From the NCBI GenBank assembly GCA_003640385.1, contig RCAB01000420.1:1-55763 (forward strand): 55,763 bases of DNA, read 5' to 3'. The stretch is from Setaria digitata. Taxonomy: Eukaryota; Nematoda; Chromadorea; Rhabditida; Setariidae. This document shows positions 29,774 to 43,719 of this stretch, in pieces (the first letter of the stretch is position 1; each line of letters opens with the position of its first letter). The notes below the pieces were generated by a model. It saw only the letters and a program-made list of their open reading frames with translations. It had not been told where the DNA came from and did no database searches. The position numbers and the translations under genes are program-made.

Positions 29774-31456
29774 TTATTGTATTAATTGCTGGAAGATTTT
29801 ACCGGTTCCTTGCTGAAGCTGCTCGCCCATGATATGATTTAAGGATGGAAATACTTCACGAACCATTTGTGTCATAGCATAAGCAACAACAATCATTCGT
29901 AATTCATTATCTGCTTGTGGTATCCACTGTAATCTAAACATATTCCTCTTTATTGACTTCCTCGAAAATTTCGACTAAAAAATAAAAAAAAATCTGCTAA
30001 CTGCTAAAATCTGCTAACTGCACGCACTTTTTTAAAACAATTTATATGATTGATTAATAGGATAAAGCTGTCGATCATTCCTGTGTCCAGGTACGGCATA
30101 ATTATAAATAGAAGTTTTCCGATGTTAGCCATGACATTTTTTCCCTAAATTTATCCTGCATGTATGCAAATATATGTATCTATATCTATCTATTAATATA
30201 TATATATATATATATATATACATTTATTTATATTTATATTATTCGTCTGCCTGTCATTTCTGTTATGAAAATCTCACGAATTACGAAATTTTAATTACAC
30301 TTCGTTGCTCATTATTTTTTACAACCCAAAACCAGCAACCATTTTTTGCATACAAAATTATTATTTCTTGAAGGAAAAAAAAATTCGTACCGTAATGAAT
30401 TTTCTTCAAAAAATGAACAAATAGGTCGAATAAATGCATTAATTTTGCCCTCTTCTATGAATTGCCATTTTGTGCATGTAAAAAAGAAACCACACGTTGG
30501 AAAGAAATTCAAAACGGAATTCGATACAAGTTCAATTTGGCAGCGATTACACTGATCAACATATGATGAGATTTGGACGACATTTGCGCACGGTAATTTG
30601 ATAAATTCGAATACTCGCATACCTCAAAAATTGTTTGAATTAGTTTCTAAACCAATTTTTTTCTCTTGTCGTTTATTGGAATCTTGTTTTACTGTTTCCT
30701 TTTTATTTTCAAAAGATGACAAATGGAAAAAGGTTAGGGAGGAATTAGATAATTAAGTAATTAAAAATGGTGATTTGACACTGCCGTAATGCCAAATTTC
30801 GTTTTCAAATGAGCAGTTCCATATTGTTACTATGCTATGTGAATAAGCTAAATAATTGACCTGATAATGGATGCCTAATTTTAGATATCACAGTTCCGTA
30901 TTCTTCAGGATCAGAATCATCGAATGTGATCGAAAAGATCCTTTTGGTACCTTCAAAAAGAACCATCTCCTCAGGATATAAGCTAATACTAAGCACACGA
31001 CTACCCTTTGCATCCGTTATTTCGAAATCAATTGGATTGAAGTTCGTACTGTTTTTTATAACATACCTTTCGACAGCTGCTTGAAGCTGTAATAAATGTA
31101 ATTAGTAAAAGAAACAAATTTTTGTAATCGAAATAATACTCTAAAATTCATTTCGAAATTTTGAGATTTCCAAGTTGATTTTTTTTTTTTTTTGGAAAAG
31201 TATCGAAGCAACATTCTGTGTTATACTACCAAATTTAAAGACTTACCTGTGCGATGTTTACCATTCGCATATTAAGCTTATGGTAATTTTGAAGCAACGG
31301 TAGAGGATCCAATTTTGTGAAATGTGGTGCCACAGCAGCCGAAAAACGCCTAACTGTTCGTGTAAGTTGTGCTGTTAAGGAATGTTTTTTTGTATTCATC
31401 ATCATCATACTACTACTGCAACTGTTTTTGCGGGAACGATTTTTACTCGATTCCAT
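29774..31456 (-). CDS. Unrecognised protein, at least 4 exons, about 250 aa
   Basis: Well-supported exons in transcript order: 31456-31247 (start ATG, 70 codons), 31086-30861, 30144-30028 and 29974-29774 (stop TAA). They have good donor and acceptor sites. The N-terminus is basic and serine/methionine-rich, followed by an amphipathic stretch (QNYHKLNMRMVNIAQLQAAV). The middle looks like beta structure (FEITDAKGSRVLSISLYP). The C-terminus is helical and ends GKIFQQLIQ. Exon 31086-30861 ends in phase 1 but 30144-30028 starts in phase 0, so an exon is missing or mis-set. A 24-base exon at 30646-30623 (KLIQTIFE) joins well to the next exon but not to the previous one. An alternative donor inside the second exon (GTGATA after EEYGT) would solve this. 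I do not recognise the family. Confidence 0.6.
30196..30220. repeat. AT microsatellite in an intron of the unrecognised gene
   Basis: Alternating A and T run, just upstream of the exon at 30144-30028 in transcript order. Confidence 0.9.
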
Positions 31457-32353
31457 ATCTGCTGTGCTGTATAACCTCCAGTGGCACTAATGTTTAATTC
31501 TATTTTAAATAATGAATAACTTTCTAATAATTTGAAATATTACCGGATCAGTAATTCAGATGTCAAGAAAGAATTGATGTAATCAGATAGACATAATTAT
31601 TCAGAAATATAGCAGTGTATCTGATCAAAAGATAGTAATGCACAATACGAAGATTTTAGATAAATATGTGGATTTTATCCTGAAAAGTAGCAATGTTTGT
31701 CAGCTTGTTGTATTAGGAAGTAGCTTCAATGACTGAATTTCACATATAATTTTTAAGATAATTTCAAGCAGTAATTGAAAAAGAAAAGTATTCCCTGGAA
31801 TATGGGAAGCTGCTTGTAAATGATATTATAAAATTTTTGTTATAAAATCTGCGGATGATATTTAACGAAAATATAATCCATAAATTTACTGAAGAGATAC
31901 ATTGTTTGTATCCCCTAGTTACCACCCAATTTGCTATTTGAACCATTATGCTTTTTTTATAAGAACTGGTAGAATTAAACTCCGTATTTTAATAATTTTA
32001 AAAAAAAAATCATAGAAGATTCAAATTTCTTTCTGATAGATCCGATGTTGTATATTTGACACTTGAAATTTAGAACTAATTTAAAATTTTCGAACATAGA
32101 TATAAACAAAAAGCTAGTCAACAAGCGAATTCTAGACAATTTTAAACTAATTTTTTCAAATGAAAGCATATCTGAAATGCCAAAATACATTTTATAAAAG
32201 TTACATTGGTCAAAACATCACTGAAAGATCAAAATTGTATGGAAAAGCGATTTTTACAGAAGTATATTTACTTGCCTGATCGTTGGATACACTTCCGAAA
32301 AAGTCGAAATGAAATCACTTTTCTTTTTTTTTTTTTAAGTACAAGAAGTGATT
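31457..32353. other. Upstream region of the unrecognised gene
   Basis: A/T-rich with no recognised gene. It probably contains the promoter of the minus-strand gene starting at 31456. Confidence 0.4.
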
Positions 32354-35035
32354 TCATCCCGAGGAGTAAATCTGCTCAATAGTTCTAGACAGACTATATT
32401 TGTCATACAGTCTATACCAGGCACGCGTCCTCTAAAAGATTGGTGAAAAAAATTTTTTAAATAATATTTCGTTAATTCACTATTAAGCAAGTTGAAGTTT
32501 TGTAGAGAAGATATTAATATGGTCATGAAGATAATTAAAGTTGATTTTTAATCATTATACTTAAAGTTTGAATACTAACGATCTCCTGAGAAGCCAATAT
32601 TGAATGCTTTGAAGCATGTAGCTAAAAATGTCATCATAACAATAACTTTTTCATAACAGACAAATACTAAATGCCAAGAGAATGGCGAATAAATTCTGTT
32701 AAAATCCTTGAATCTAACTAAATTTGTTCTTGATGAAAAGCAGAAAAGATACCGAAAATTGCTGCATGAAAAAATAATGACAAAAAGAACAGTAGAAGAA
32801 AAGAAAGTTGTTGAAAATTTGTACCTGAAAAGCAAAAAGATGGAACTGATGGCAGATACAAGTGAAAGGTTAGGGAAAAAGATCACACTATTAGTAAAGT
32901 AGACTGTGTATGACTCTGAAAATAATAACTATATAAGAGTCTTTTCCTATTTTTGAACTAGAAATCGATCCGTTTTCCATTTTTCGATACAGTTCCACAG
33001 GACAACCCCATTCATTCATTTCATCTCATAGCAATATCAATATTTTGGGGTAGTATACAGCTCATATTTGTTGACACGAATATTTTTCTATATTTCTATA
33101 TCAATGGTTACACCTGCATGATAAGGAAAACAACAAAATCCAGAATTTCTGGGTGAATATCAGACTCTTTTAGTTTGGTAAATGCAATATATCATATTTG
33201 AGTCGGCGATTTGGTTTTGTGTGTACTTCATTGTATTTTATTATATTATGAAAGTTTTAATTAAAATTGAAGCAAATAATGAAAAGCTTTATATATGTGC
33301 ATATGTATGCACGTATTTATGTGTTTTAATATTAATAAATGGAAAAGAAAGCAAAATAAAGTAAACAAGTAGTTTCTAATACTTTAAAATATTCCAAATA
33401 AATTATAACAGTTGGTGAAAATTTACAGCTAATAGTTCTGCTACTTTAAAATAAAAGAAGTGCACAAATTTAAAAAGAATAAAATAAAGTAGAGATCAAT
33501 TCCAAACGTTTTAGATATATTGATGAGCATTTATATAGTATTTTCTCACACCAATCCATGAAGCAGTAAAAAAGGTAAGAATAAGGAGGCTAAAATCACA
33601 AAAATACTTTCTTCTAGGGAAAGTGCCTGTCACTGCAAATTAAGTTATTAATTATCTTCATTTAGATCACACTTAATATTATTATTCTTCATATGCTCTT
33701 CTGAATTGCCCTATCGAAGCTTTGTAAAAAAGGAAATTTATCTCTCTATTTAACCTTTAACTGGACTGCCCAAAAATTCCGGTGTTCTGGTCCGAGGGAA
33801 TTGCTTGGAAATTTGGCAAAATTGTATCTTGTTTCAATAAACTTGTTAGCTGATATGTTTGGCTTATTTTAAGCAAGTCAAAATTGCAAAAGGTTGGAGG
33901 GATAATACAACTGCGTGGCGCAACAAATGACCCGAGATTTTTTACTTCATTAATTTCAGTTATCAAACACTCTGAGAAAAATATCAAATTAAAGGATTTT
34001 TATTTTTCAAAAACTTGCTGGCTTATTTTTCATGCGCAATTTCTTTAATAAATATTTATATCTCAATGAAATATTTTCTACAATGATTTATTTGGACTGA
34101 TCAAAAAGTTTGAAAACTGAATGATACTGTTATCAGAAGCATAGCGTAAAATCATAGCTAACTAAAAAGATATAGAAGTTGATTAAAATTTAAATGCTAA
34201 AAGTCCAGGGAATTACACGATATTTATGGCAAAATTTAGAGTCACTTTAGCTTTTATGCTTCGCAAGGTTTGTTAAGGACTTATTATCCCATGGAAATAG
34301 TGCTTCCTTCAACAAAAAATATATCTTTGTTAATGAAAGAAGAAAATCGCTATAAATCTTTTTTTTTTTATGACCAGCCTGAAATGATAATTAAAATAAG
34401 AAATTTTTAAAAGTGCAGTTTACCATTTTAACGTTACAAGAAAGGATATAACTAACAGATTATTACAGTGGGCAAAGGTCTAGTAAACTTCAGTTCTGTC
34501 TGAGATGTTTGAAATTGATTAAAAAATTTTAAAAAATGCTGTAGTAGGTCGCGTAATCCAAAATTATTATTACGGAATTGATCGCTTTGGACGATTCAGG
34601 CTAGCTGCTTAGTAAGCTGTTAAAAATGTACTGCCTCCGATTATATTAGTCGGAAATAAATTAAAATAAAAATAAGTTAAATAAATAAATTATATTAATA
34701 GTGAAAAATATTCACTTCTTTTACAAAAATATTTAAGTTTAGCAAAGAATTGCCTATTTATGATGACTATTTAGTCCACTACTAGTGAATGATGAATTAG
34801 TTGACCATAGGCCTTAATTGACTAGTTTTACAGTATAACTCATCTCGAGAAAATAACATGACAGCTGTTCAATTGAATTTTTTCTGCACATTTCAGATTG
34901 AACCCAATCAATTCCATGTTCCATTTCAGGATACCTGCTTATCCAACCAGTTGCATTCCGGCTTACCTGGCTACCTGTTTCAGTGACGATGTTTGGGCAA
35001 TATATTTGCTTCAAGGTGTCACCATCAAGGGACAT
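32354..35035 (-). CDS. Candidate unrecognised gene, fragmentary
   Basis: Several minus-strand pieces look like exons. 35035-34967 starts with ATG two bases after an acceptor-like CTCTTAG and ends at a good GTAAGC donor (MSLDGDTLKQIYCPN...). An open stretch at about 33982-33757 follows a strong TTTTTCTCAG acceptor (CLITEINEVKNLGSF...). 32621-32580 and 32431-32354 each have good splice sites and join in phase, ending ...RTIEQIYSSG then stop. I could not join all of them into one frame and know no matching family. Each piece could be chance in A/T-rich DNA, and the grouping into one gene is inference. Confidence 0.22.
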
Positions 35036-35191
35036 ATCTAAGAGTTTCCAGAGAGAAGTAGGTTATTGGTTCACTTTATATGACTGAAATGAACCGTGAA
35101 CGGCCTTGACGCGAACTCCTCCGTCTGTTTGCAGAAGGTTATCATTCTTTCAATCTTTTCCTCTTCATCTCTCGTAAATGAACTGTTTAAT

Positions 35192-35223
35192 TCTCCCTCT
35201 CTCTCTTTCTCTTTTTCTTTTTC
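35192..35223. repeat. CT-rich low-complexity tract
   Basis: Repeated TCTC and TTTCT units. A similar tract lies 2 kb further on. Confidence 0.8.
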
Positions 35224-37282
35224 ATCCCCTTACAAAAATAATCCTATATAAACATTTTCGCACTCTCTCGTTCAATCGTATTCCTCTTTCGGACCACGCA
35301 TTCTCTTTACAATAATGTTTTTCTTCAGGATTTCCGGATGTACACAAAGCTATGAACTTATTTCTTAAATATCAGTATCTGTCAATTTTCGTGGATGCAT
35401 TTTGGCTAAATAACACAGTATCTAAAGCCTTATGGGTACAGTTTTCCGAACCGTAAAAGCCACTCAACGGAATTTCTATTAATTTCTTTTGAGCTTCATC
35501 ATGGTACTTGTATGGTCCACCTTGTGCTGAGCAGACTGTATGTATCATCTTTCTGTTTCACGTTTTAATTTTTCTAAATTTTCAAGCTTCCTTCCAAATA
35601 GTTTGAATAGTCTAGAGCCCCATCAACAGTAACCATCAATTAATTTTGCGTTCGCTGAAAAGAACGAAACTTCATCTCTCCCGCCAAATTTCTTAAGTTT
35701 GTTAAATGCGTTTCAATTTTCTGAATCCATTTTTGGTTTTTAATTTGCACTGATTGTTATCTCTTTCTCGTTCTTCTTCCACCTTTTCCCCCGCTTCCTG
35801 TTCAATTAATCAACTGTTATATGACTCAATTAAACTGACAAAGAACAATTATTTAATGGGGTCATTTGCGCTGTATACCGTAAATTTAACGTTAATCAAG
35901 AATTTTTTTCCCGAAAACTACCGCATGTCTCACCGAAGAAATATGTTCTTATTTAAAAAAAGAATTTTTATAGCTATGTGATATTACTAGAAAACCCTGA
36001 GCCGTAGTCAGGTTTGCTAGGAGTGTTTTTCGTACAACATCACGATAGTAGCCTATTTGGTTTCATGTTTCAAAAGAAACTAGTATTATACTCAAATCAT
36101 TTCGTTTAATCCATATGGAAATGAAAAGGTGATGAGAATTTCAGCTAAAGGACGTGTTTTAACATGTACAAGGAGAGAATAACATTTTTTAAGTGAAATT
36201 ATAAATGAAAAAAAAAAAAGAAAGTCTGGCAAGCCATAAATTACAAAAAATTCGATAATAAATTAATGATCTTTTGGTCTTCCTTTTTTTTTTTTGAAAC
36301 GTTAGATGGTAGTAAATTTCGCGTATGATTAAAACTCAAAAGTCAGTGTAGTCTGAAGAGTGAGCTCCTTAAGCAACTCGATTTGCAAACATTGAACGAC
36401 TTAGTTCCCATGTGAAAAATTGAATATGACACTGGTAGCATACTTCTATTTGTTTGATGCCTCACTTCTCCCATAGTACCATTGAATATGTTTGAAAATG
36501 AAAAAACGAATAATGAATGCTATGTGCATCATTTTTACATTGATTATGCTTCCAAAGAGCCATTTTTAGTCTTTTGATACATCCTTAAAAGCTTTTTCGG
36601 CTCTTTTCTTCACGCATTTCGTCATCCATTCCTCGAGCCTAAAAATATCGACATCAGCTTCATACTGTGAAATTTGATTCTCTGATGAATTTTCAGATTT
36701 TCGACATTAACTTCCAAATATGGCTGATCAAAAATTTTAAACTATTCCAAAATTTTCTCCTTTTTCTATTTCTTTTAAAATTTATTCGATAAGGAAAGGT
36801 CACTTTTTCCCATTAAAAAAGAAAACTTTACATTGTACAATTAAGTAATTTAAATAATTGTATGACAATTATGAATTATTTGTTTGGAAAATTAGCAATA
36901 TTCATGCCAGTTAATGAAAGAAAATGTAAAAGAATGAATTTCTAGCAGTGAACATTACCGGTTCTCGATGAATTTCGTCGAATTACCTAGATTTCAAAGG
37001 AGAAGAAAATTCGACAAGTGCGATAGTAACTTAATGTGTCCTTAATGGAATGGTAATAAACGATTAGTGAAGAAGGTAAAAAGTGCGCAAAATCGAGGAA
37101 GAATGAAGACGGTAAAAGTATAGGCGTGAAAATTTCAATTTTGTGATGTTTTAGAAATGAATAAAAATGGTAATTGTTGGCAAGGAGATGAATGATGTGT
37201 GTAAGGGGACAATATGGATGTAAAATTTAATTGTTTTTTTAAGCTAGAAAACATTAAAATTTTATTAAAATAACCTTTTTTT

Positions 37283-37299
37283 TCTCTCTCTCTCTCTCT
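37283..37299. repeat. (CT)8 microsatellite
   Basis: Eight TC/CT units in non-coding sequence. Confidence 0.9.
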
Positions 37300-39683
37300 A
37301 ACTCTTTCATCCTAATAAATGTCCACTGCTATTTGTAGATAACGAATTTTTTTTCATTCTTTCAAATTAACGAAAAAACAGTAATGAGGACAAGCATTAT
37401 TCAATGTATTAAACGAGAAAGTACCCAGAATTAAAGACCAAAATGCTCATGTGCTATTTTTCATTTATTTGTTCACAAATTTGACGGAATGGAAGCGCTT
37501 TCTTTGAATTTGCAAAAATTTTAAAAATTAAAATATATATTTTCCCTTTACTCTTTTGAATCAATTATCATATTAGGTAGTTTTATTGCTTCTTCTTTTT
37601 TCTTTTATTAAATGATTAAATTCTCATATCAGTTGGTGTATACTTTACTCAAATAGAATTGTTCATACTTTTCAAATGCAAATTAATTTCACTTGCTGAA
37701 TCCCCAAAAAAAGAATAAAGCTGAAAAAGAATAACCTTAAATCAAATTTACTTAGTGCTTCCTGTGCTATTCAAACAAATTGCTCTTTTCAAAAGATGGC
37801 TAAAAAGGATACACCTGTTCAAAGTAAATAGGTGATAGCGTAGGATAGCATGTTATTTAGTAGCTTCATGCAAATTTTGTTTCAAAATTCTACTCCTTAT
37901 TAATTTCGACTTCTTTTAAATGAATTTTACATTTAAGTGAACTTTAAATTTCATATTATAATAAATATTTTTCTACAAAATTTTATACTGTAGTTTGACA
38001 AAAAAAAAATTCTTTTTATTCTCCTGATATAATCATTTCTCAATTTCCGGTTCTCATGTTTCATTTAAGAATTAACAGTTAATAAATTCCACAATGACTA
38101 TACTAAGCACTCTTTTTGTTTCGCTTAAGACAGCATTTTCTGCAAATAATTTTATGTATGAATGAAACAATAACTCTTACTAACTGTTCAAATAGATATC
38201 TGATGGGATGGTTGCACTCTGTAATTTTATTACATTCATTTATACACTACAATGCAGAATTCAATACTAATCTATGCAAGTATATCTATGTGATTGCAGC
38301 CTAATGCATAACTTCCTGAAGGAAAAAAAATTCATTACTTTCACAGTCACAGTGTTCATTTGCATCATTAGTAATTCTCACCTTTAGGCTTCATGATTTA
38401 AAGAGCTCATTTGTAAATGTAGAATGCTGAACATGTAGATTCAGCGACTATTATCAAGTAAAAGATTAACACAACAACATCTATTTATCACTTCGTAACT
38501 TTTTTCCTCATATATTTTTATATAATTTTCAACCATTTCAAAGTTTCCTTATTTTCCTCACATCATTTCATTTACCATACTACTGATCTGTAGGAATTCT
38601 TCAGCAAGTGACGACCAAACAAATCATTGTCGATCGATTTTTCTAACATTATTCGTATGACTTTACTGGGAAGATCTTTGTCTCTATCAGTTATGAACAG
38701 ATTATTTATTATTTATTTTATCATTGCTTATCATTTATTTATCTTGGAAACATATCATATTTTCATTTTAGCTATTACATTTAAATGTCTACTATGAATC
38801 TATAGGTAATGTAACAAATGAATTAGATGGAAATGTCTAATGGTTTCCATTAGAAACTACACTCTTGAAGATACGAGAACAGCTTTTCTTCATGGGTTCT
38901 GCTATCACCAAGTAATGTATTGGGCCAAATGACGAGCATGTTTCACCTGGTTAATATATGCATTGTATAAAGAGGGATCTAACTGTGTTTTCCTTTTAAA
39001 ATTTGAAATTGGAATAAATTTGAAAAGAAACAAGAGTTGGTCGATTAAATAATTTAAATTATTGATTTTATAGAAAATCATACATGGATCCGGCATGAAA
39101 AAGATACTTGTTGAATAGAAGAATTAGAAGTTGCCAGATTTATATAGGTTTTGCAAGTGCAATATGGTGATAAATTTGAATACTTTTTGTTATTAATACT
39201 TGATACTGTGTTATCAGTATCTTTTTGTTAGGATAAAGCTAGAGATTAACAAAGCCTAGCGATATTAATAATGAACCGCTATGGGAAAAGAATTATTTTC
39301 TTATACTTGCTGTGTGATATAATTAGATTAAATAGGATATCTTTCAGTTTAAATATTTCTCTAATTAATGTTTATATTATTGTTAAAGACACTTTATTCA
39401 TGTATTAACAACTGTGATGTTTACATCTTTCGCTTAAAATTAGCTTAATCAATAGTAAACAAAAAGAACAAATGAGTACATCATATAATTGCATCATATA
39501 TTTTTAATATTCTACTGTCAGTAAGAAAGAAAAGATTTCATACTGTCGATTTATGAATATATTAAGATTAATGAGACCACGTATAAAAAAGATTTACAAA
39601 GATGATTTTCTGTCTCTTAGAATTATCCTGTGTCGTTTAGCATTTCTAAATAAAATTAATCAACCAAAGAGGAGAAAAAAAGA

Positions 39684-42600
39684 ATGTTAATATCGACAAC
39701 ATCAAACGATTTGCCGAGTGGGAACCGGAAAATGAAAGAAGACGATCGAGAAAGAGCCAACAAACAGAAACCGGTATCCAAGCAAGATGTATTGACAATG
39801 AGTCCATCAACTTCTTATCCAACTTTCGAGGTGCATATTTGTTTTACAAATTATTTCGTACTGTGCAATCTGCTTGCTTTTCTGAAGTTATTTCGAAGGC
39901 AGGTGAAATTTATCTTCAATTTCTAAATTAAAAAATAAAAAGTGCTGCAAGTTCAAAGGAATGACTTAGAGTTTTGCAGCAAGAACATTGAATATTGCAA
40001 AGCATGAGAGAAATAAAAAGTAAAAAGTGGAGCATTAAAGCAATTTAGGATTTTTATTAAAATTATCTTGTTTGTATGAAGCAGGAGGATGAGAAAATAC
40101 CTGTTGCTTATAATAAGAAAATATGATTTCGAGAGGATTTGATTGCGACAATTATCACTCAGAGATATTATAGTAATGGCAACATGAGAAATTTTCTTTT
40201 GTTTCTTTTAAATAATTGAGTAATCATGTGAAATATTAGGATAAAATTTTTGATGATGAAGGATCGCTTATGAGTGTTACTTTGGATTCACTGATCGAAC
40301 TGCTTATTCCAACCCGTACTTATTCACCCGAACAATCCTACATTTTTACTGTCTTGCTTAATATTCGCATTTTTATATCACCGCCAGATTTGTTACAAAA
40401 AGTTTTGCAGGTTTATTTTGATATATGCAACTTATTCCTTTCTTTTATTTCTTTTGAATTTTAATTTGCCAAATAAATTCTTTGTTTGGCATAATAAATA
40501 AATGTTATAACATGGAACTTAAAATATTTTTTAAAAAAGTAAATTTTAATACTGCATTGCAGCTATGTGTTTTCAAGCAAAATTCTACCGGAGCAAACTT
40601 TACGAAGGAAGGACGAATACGAATTTTTCGAGGAATCTATAAGTTATGTATGGAATGGACTCAAAGTATTCCATATGATTTTTATGATCAACAAATGCAA
40701 CAGCGTCTAATTGAACTTCTTAGTTTATTTTCCACCGATGAACAGTGCAAATTACACACAGACAGATTGCTCGAACAACTCCATCATACGGGAAGTTGAT
40801 TTCAGTTTCACAAGTAGAGCTACCAATAATTAAGCCGACGGTGAAAAATTTTTTTTGAAGAAATGTTTGTTTTAAAGAAAAACTACACGCAATATTACGC
40901 GTTTTAGCTAGACCGAGCAGAAAGATTCGAACGAGCTTTGGCTAACATTTCTTCGAGCATTGATCAGATCCTCGCCATTGATGATAATAATTATGTTTGT
41001 TTTGATTTTGATCAATCAACTCGAAACGATCTTTGATAAATGGAAACTTTCCATGTAATTCACAATAAACCACTAGTTGACAATCTGTTTTATAGTAATT
41101 ACAGAAAGGATTAATGGAAATTTGTCCAAATCCAACAACTTTGGCACGGCAAATGACACTCATCGAACTAGTAAGCGGGCTTTGCGTTTCACATCCTGTT
41201 TTTAAAAAATTAAGTTTAAAAATCAAAACTTAAACTGTCTCTGTAGTTTATCATCTTTGCTAAAGAAAGATTTTAGGAGAGGTTAAGTATGATTGGTCCA
41301 GATGAAATTGTTTATGCAGCAATGGATGATGAGGCTAAGAAGGTGTGTTTCTATGATAAAAATTTTTTTGGAATTATTAAATTTGTTCAGAAAAATGGCA
41401 TATTGGTAATATCTAAGGATAGTATGTACAAATGAGGATAGGAAGATATCTTTTCTGGAAGGCTGCTTCCAGAAAACCGAATTGTGTATTGTACTATTAC
41501 GTATAAATCCTACTATCCCGTATAAAATTTCTATTTTTTCATTTATTTGATATAAGTAAGAAGTGTTCTTTTATTTCCAACTTAATTTTAGGTTTTTTAA
41601 ACTAAAAATCTATTTTTAGAAATATGTTGCACGTATGAATAACATTAGGCACTATATAGACTGGTCTAATCGACTAACCTATCTTACGGCTACCGAAATA
41701 CTACGATGCAGTAAAAGACAGTGGCGAGTACATACTATCGAATACTTCATCGATGTTGCTAAAGAATGTATCAATGCTGGAAATTTCAATTCATTCATGG
41801 CTATCGTAGCTGCTTTATCGCTACCACTTATATCAAGACTCAAAAAAACTGTAATTCTTTATCCTAATTAATTAATTCCTGTTGTTTCCATTTCCAGTAT
41901 AATTAGTTTAAATCTAATTGCTGTAACATTGTTAATAGAGTTCAAAAATTTTCTTGGATGTGCATAAATAATTTAAAATGCATTCACTAATGATGTGTTG
42001 AAGTTGTCTGTTTGCTTAAAAAGATATTAATAGCATTAGATGGTATTATCATTGAAATAAAAATATGATTGTGGAAAAAATGGAAAAATGCTAAGACTGA
42101 TTTATTGTCAATAAAGCAAATCAGAGGAGATTTTTTCCGAAATTTAATTGAAATCATAGATTAGCTAAGAGTATAGCTGTGAAAGCAATTTAGGCGTGAA
42201 TGAGCGCCTTCAGTGTTGCTTTCAACGTGAGAATTCACTATTTTTACTTAAAAAATTTTTAATATATACAACAAAACAAAAAAAAAATGATAATATTACT
42301 GAAAAGTGTGATTTTAATCATACTTCTAGAAAAAATTAACCAAATTAAAGTGAAACTTGGCTTACCGTCGTGAACATGAACTGTTCGTTTTATGCCGAAT
42401 ACTTGACAATCACTTAAAGAGTGCTGGCATAATCATAATTAAATTGTATATACACTTTTAATGGATTACACATACTGAACCAATAGGAAATAATTTTAAT
42501 GACTACAAAATAATAGTGAAATTAAAAGACGAAAAAGTAGAAACTTTGATAAGTCCAAATAAATTTGATTTCGGTTTTAATCATGTTTTATTCATCTTCA

Positions 42601-43719
42601 GTAATTTATTTAGTTACATCTTGATATTTAAATTCGAGAATTGCAAAGCTATCAAAGATTTGTTCCATCAGATTCCTTCCTTGGGAAATTTCATTTCTGA
42701 TGCAATAATTTAAAAAAATTATAGTGGAATCGTGTGGAAAAGAGTAAGCTTGAAATTCTTCGTCATCAGTTCGATCCAACAGCAAACTTTGTTAGTTATC
42801 GATCAACTCTCAAAGCAGCAATATGGCGTTTTAATAGCGCTCGGAACGAAGCTGATGCTGTAGGCCAATTTCGTTGCTATTTACTTTTGGATTAAATTTA
42901 CATTCAAATTCGTTTCTCTCAATCTGTATTTTGTAAACAAATTTTTCAATTTATTTAAATACAGGAGATTTTTTTGCAGATTATAATACCATTTTTTGGC
43001 CTTTTAATCAAAGATCTATCGTTGTTGCATCGTCAGTGTGCACAATTACTTCCAAATGGTCACATAAATTTCAAGGTCCAATTTTTTTTTTTTTTTGCCT
43101 TTTTGTCCCTTACTGGTTTTTTTTTTTTAACAGAACTTTTAAAAGGTTAAAGCAAACGAATTATTAAAGAATCAAATATCGATTTGAATTCATATTAGTA
43201 ATCAAACTGTTGCAAAATAAAAAGGGAGTGTTTCTTTTAGACGTAAAAAGAGAAAATGATGACTTAATTAGAAATAAATATTTTTTATTTTTGCTTCAGA
43301 TGTTCAGTCAGTTTGGTACAGAAATGTCGAATTTCGTGACTTGGAAAAATCGAAAATGTTTGTTTGAACGTGATACTCGTACGCTGCACCAATTACTGCT
43401 TTCCAAAACACTAACTGAAAAAGGTTTGTTGTGCTTCTTTTTCATTCATTTTAAAATTTAACTTCTTTAAGTCAAAGACTGAAAGTTACCTGTAAACGTT
43501 GATGAAATTTCTGCTCTCGAGAAAAATCCAACAAATTTTTTTCCTTTTGCGAAAATGAACACCAACGTTGGATTATGTCAATTATTTTGAGCTAAATAAA
43601 AAAAAAGAAAAAATTCCATTTTAGAACTGATCAAGTTATCATACAATTGCGAAGTGGCAGAACAAACAGCTGAGAAAGAGCTATACAGAAGATTGAAAGA
43701 TGATAATGATGCTCAGTGA
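39684..43719 (+). CDS. RASGEF1-type Ras/Rap guanine nucleotide exchange factor, 11 exons, about 481 aa
   Basis: Exons: 39684-39830, 40240-40410, 40563-40794, 40912-40994, 41105-41170, 41277-41342, 41620-41850, 42725-42859, 42980-43075, 43300-43423 and 43625-43719. Phases agree, giving 481 aa, the size of vertebrate RASGEF1A/B. These proteins load GTP on small GTPases (vertebrate members act on Rap2). Residues about 50-180 form the N-terminal RasGEF_N module (LIELLIPT, YIFTVLL, CMEWTQSIPYDF). About 215-470 form the CDC25-type catalytic domain (LARQMTLIEL, WSNRLTYLTATEI, FIDVAKECINAGNFNS, RLKKTWNRV, LPNGHINFK). The first 49 residues are low-complexity. Exon 9 has two in-frame acceptors 15 bases apart (after 42964 or 42979); I used the second. 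The exon 4 acceptor (CTAG before 40912) is chosen because it alone keeps the frame open. Confidence 0.94.

Larger units (their letters stand above)
35036..39683. other. Long A/T-rich intergenic region
   Basis: No gene recognised on either strand. It contains pyrimidine-rich tracts at 35192-35223 and 37283-37299, and many A and T runs. The right end should include the RASGEF1 promoter. An acceptor-like CGTTTAG at about 39633-39639 could be its trans-splice site. Confidence 0.5.

Noticed and set aside
32708..32902. Plus-strand lysine/glutamate-rich frame of 64 codons
   Set aside because: It looks helical, but A/T-rich DNA gives such strings often. It starts with a non-ATG codon and has no partner exons.
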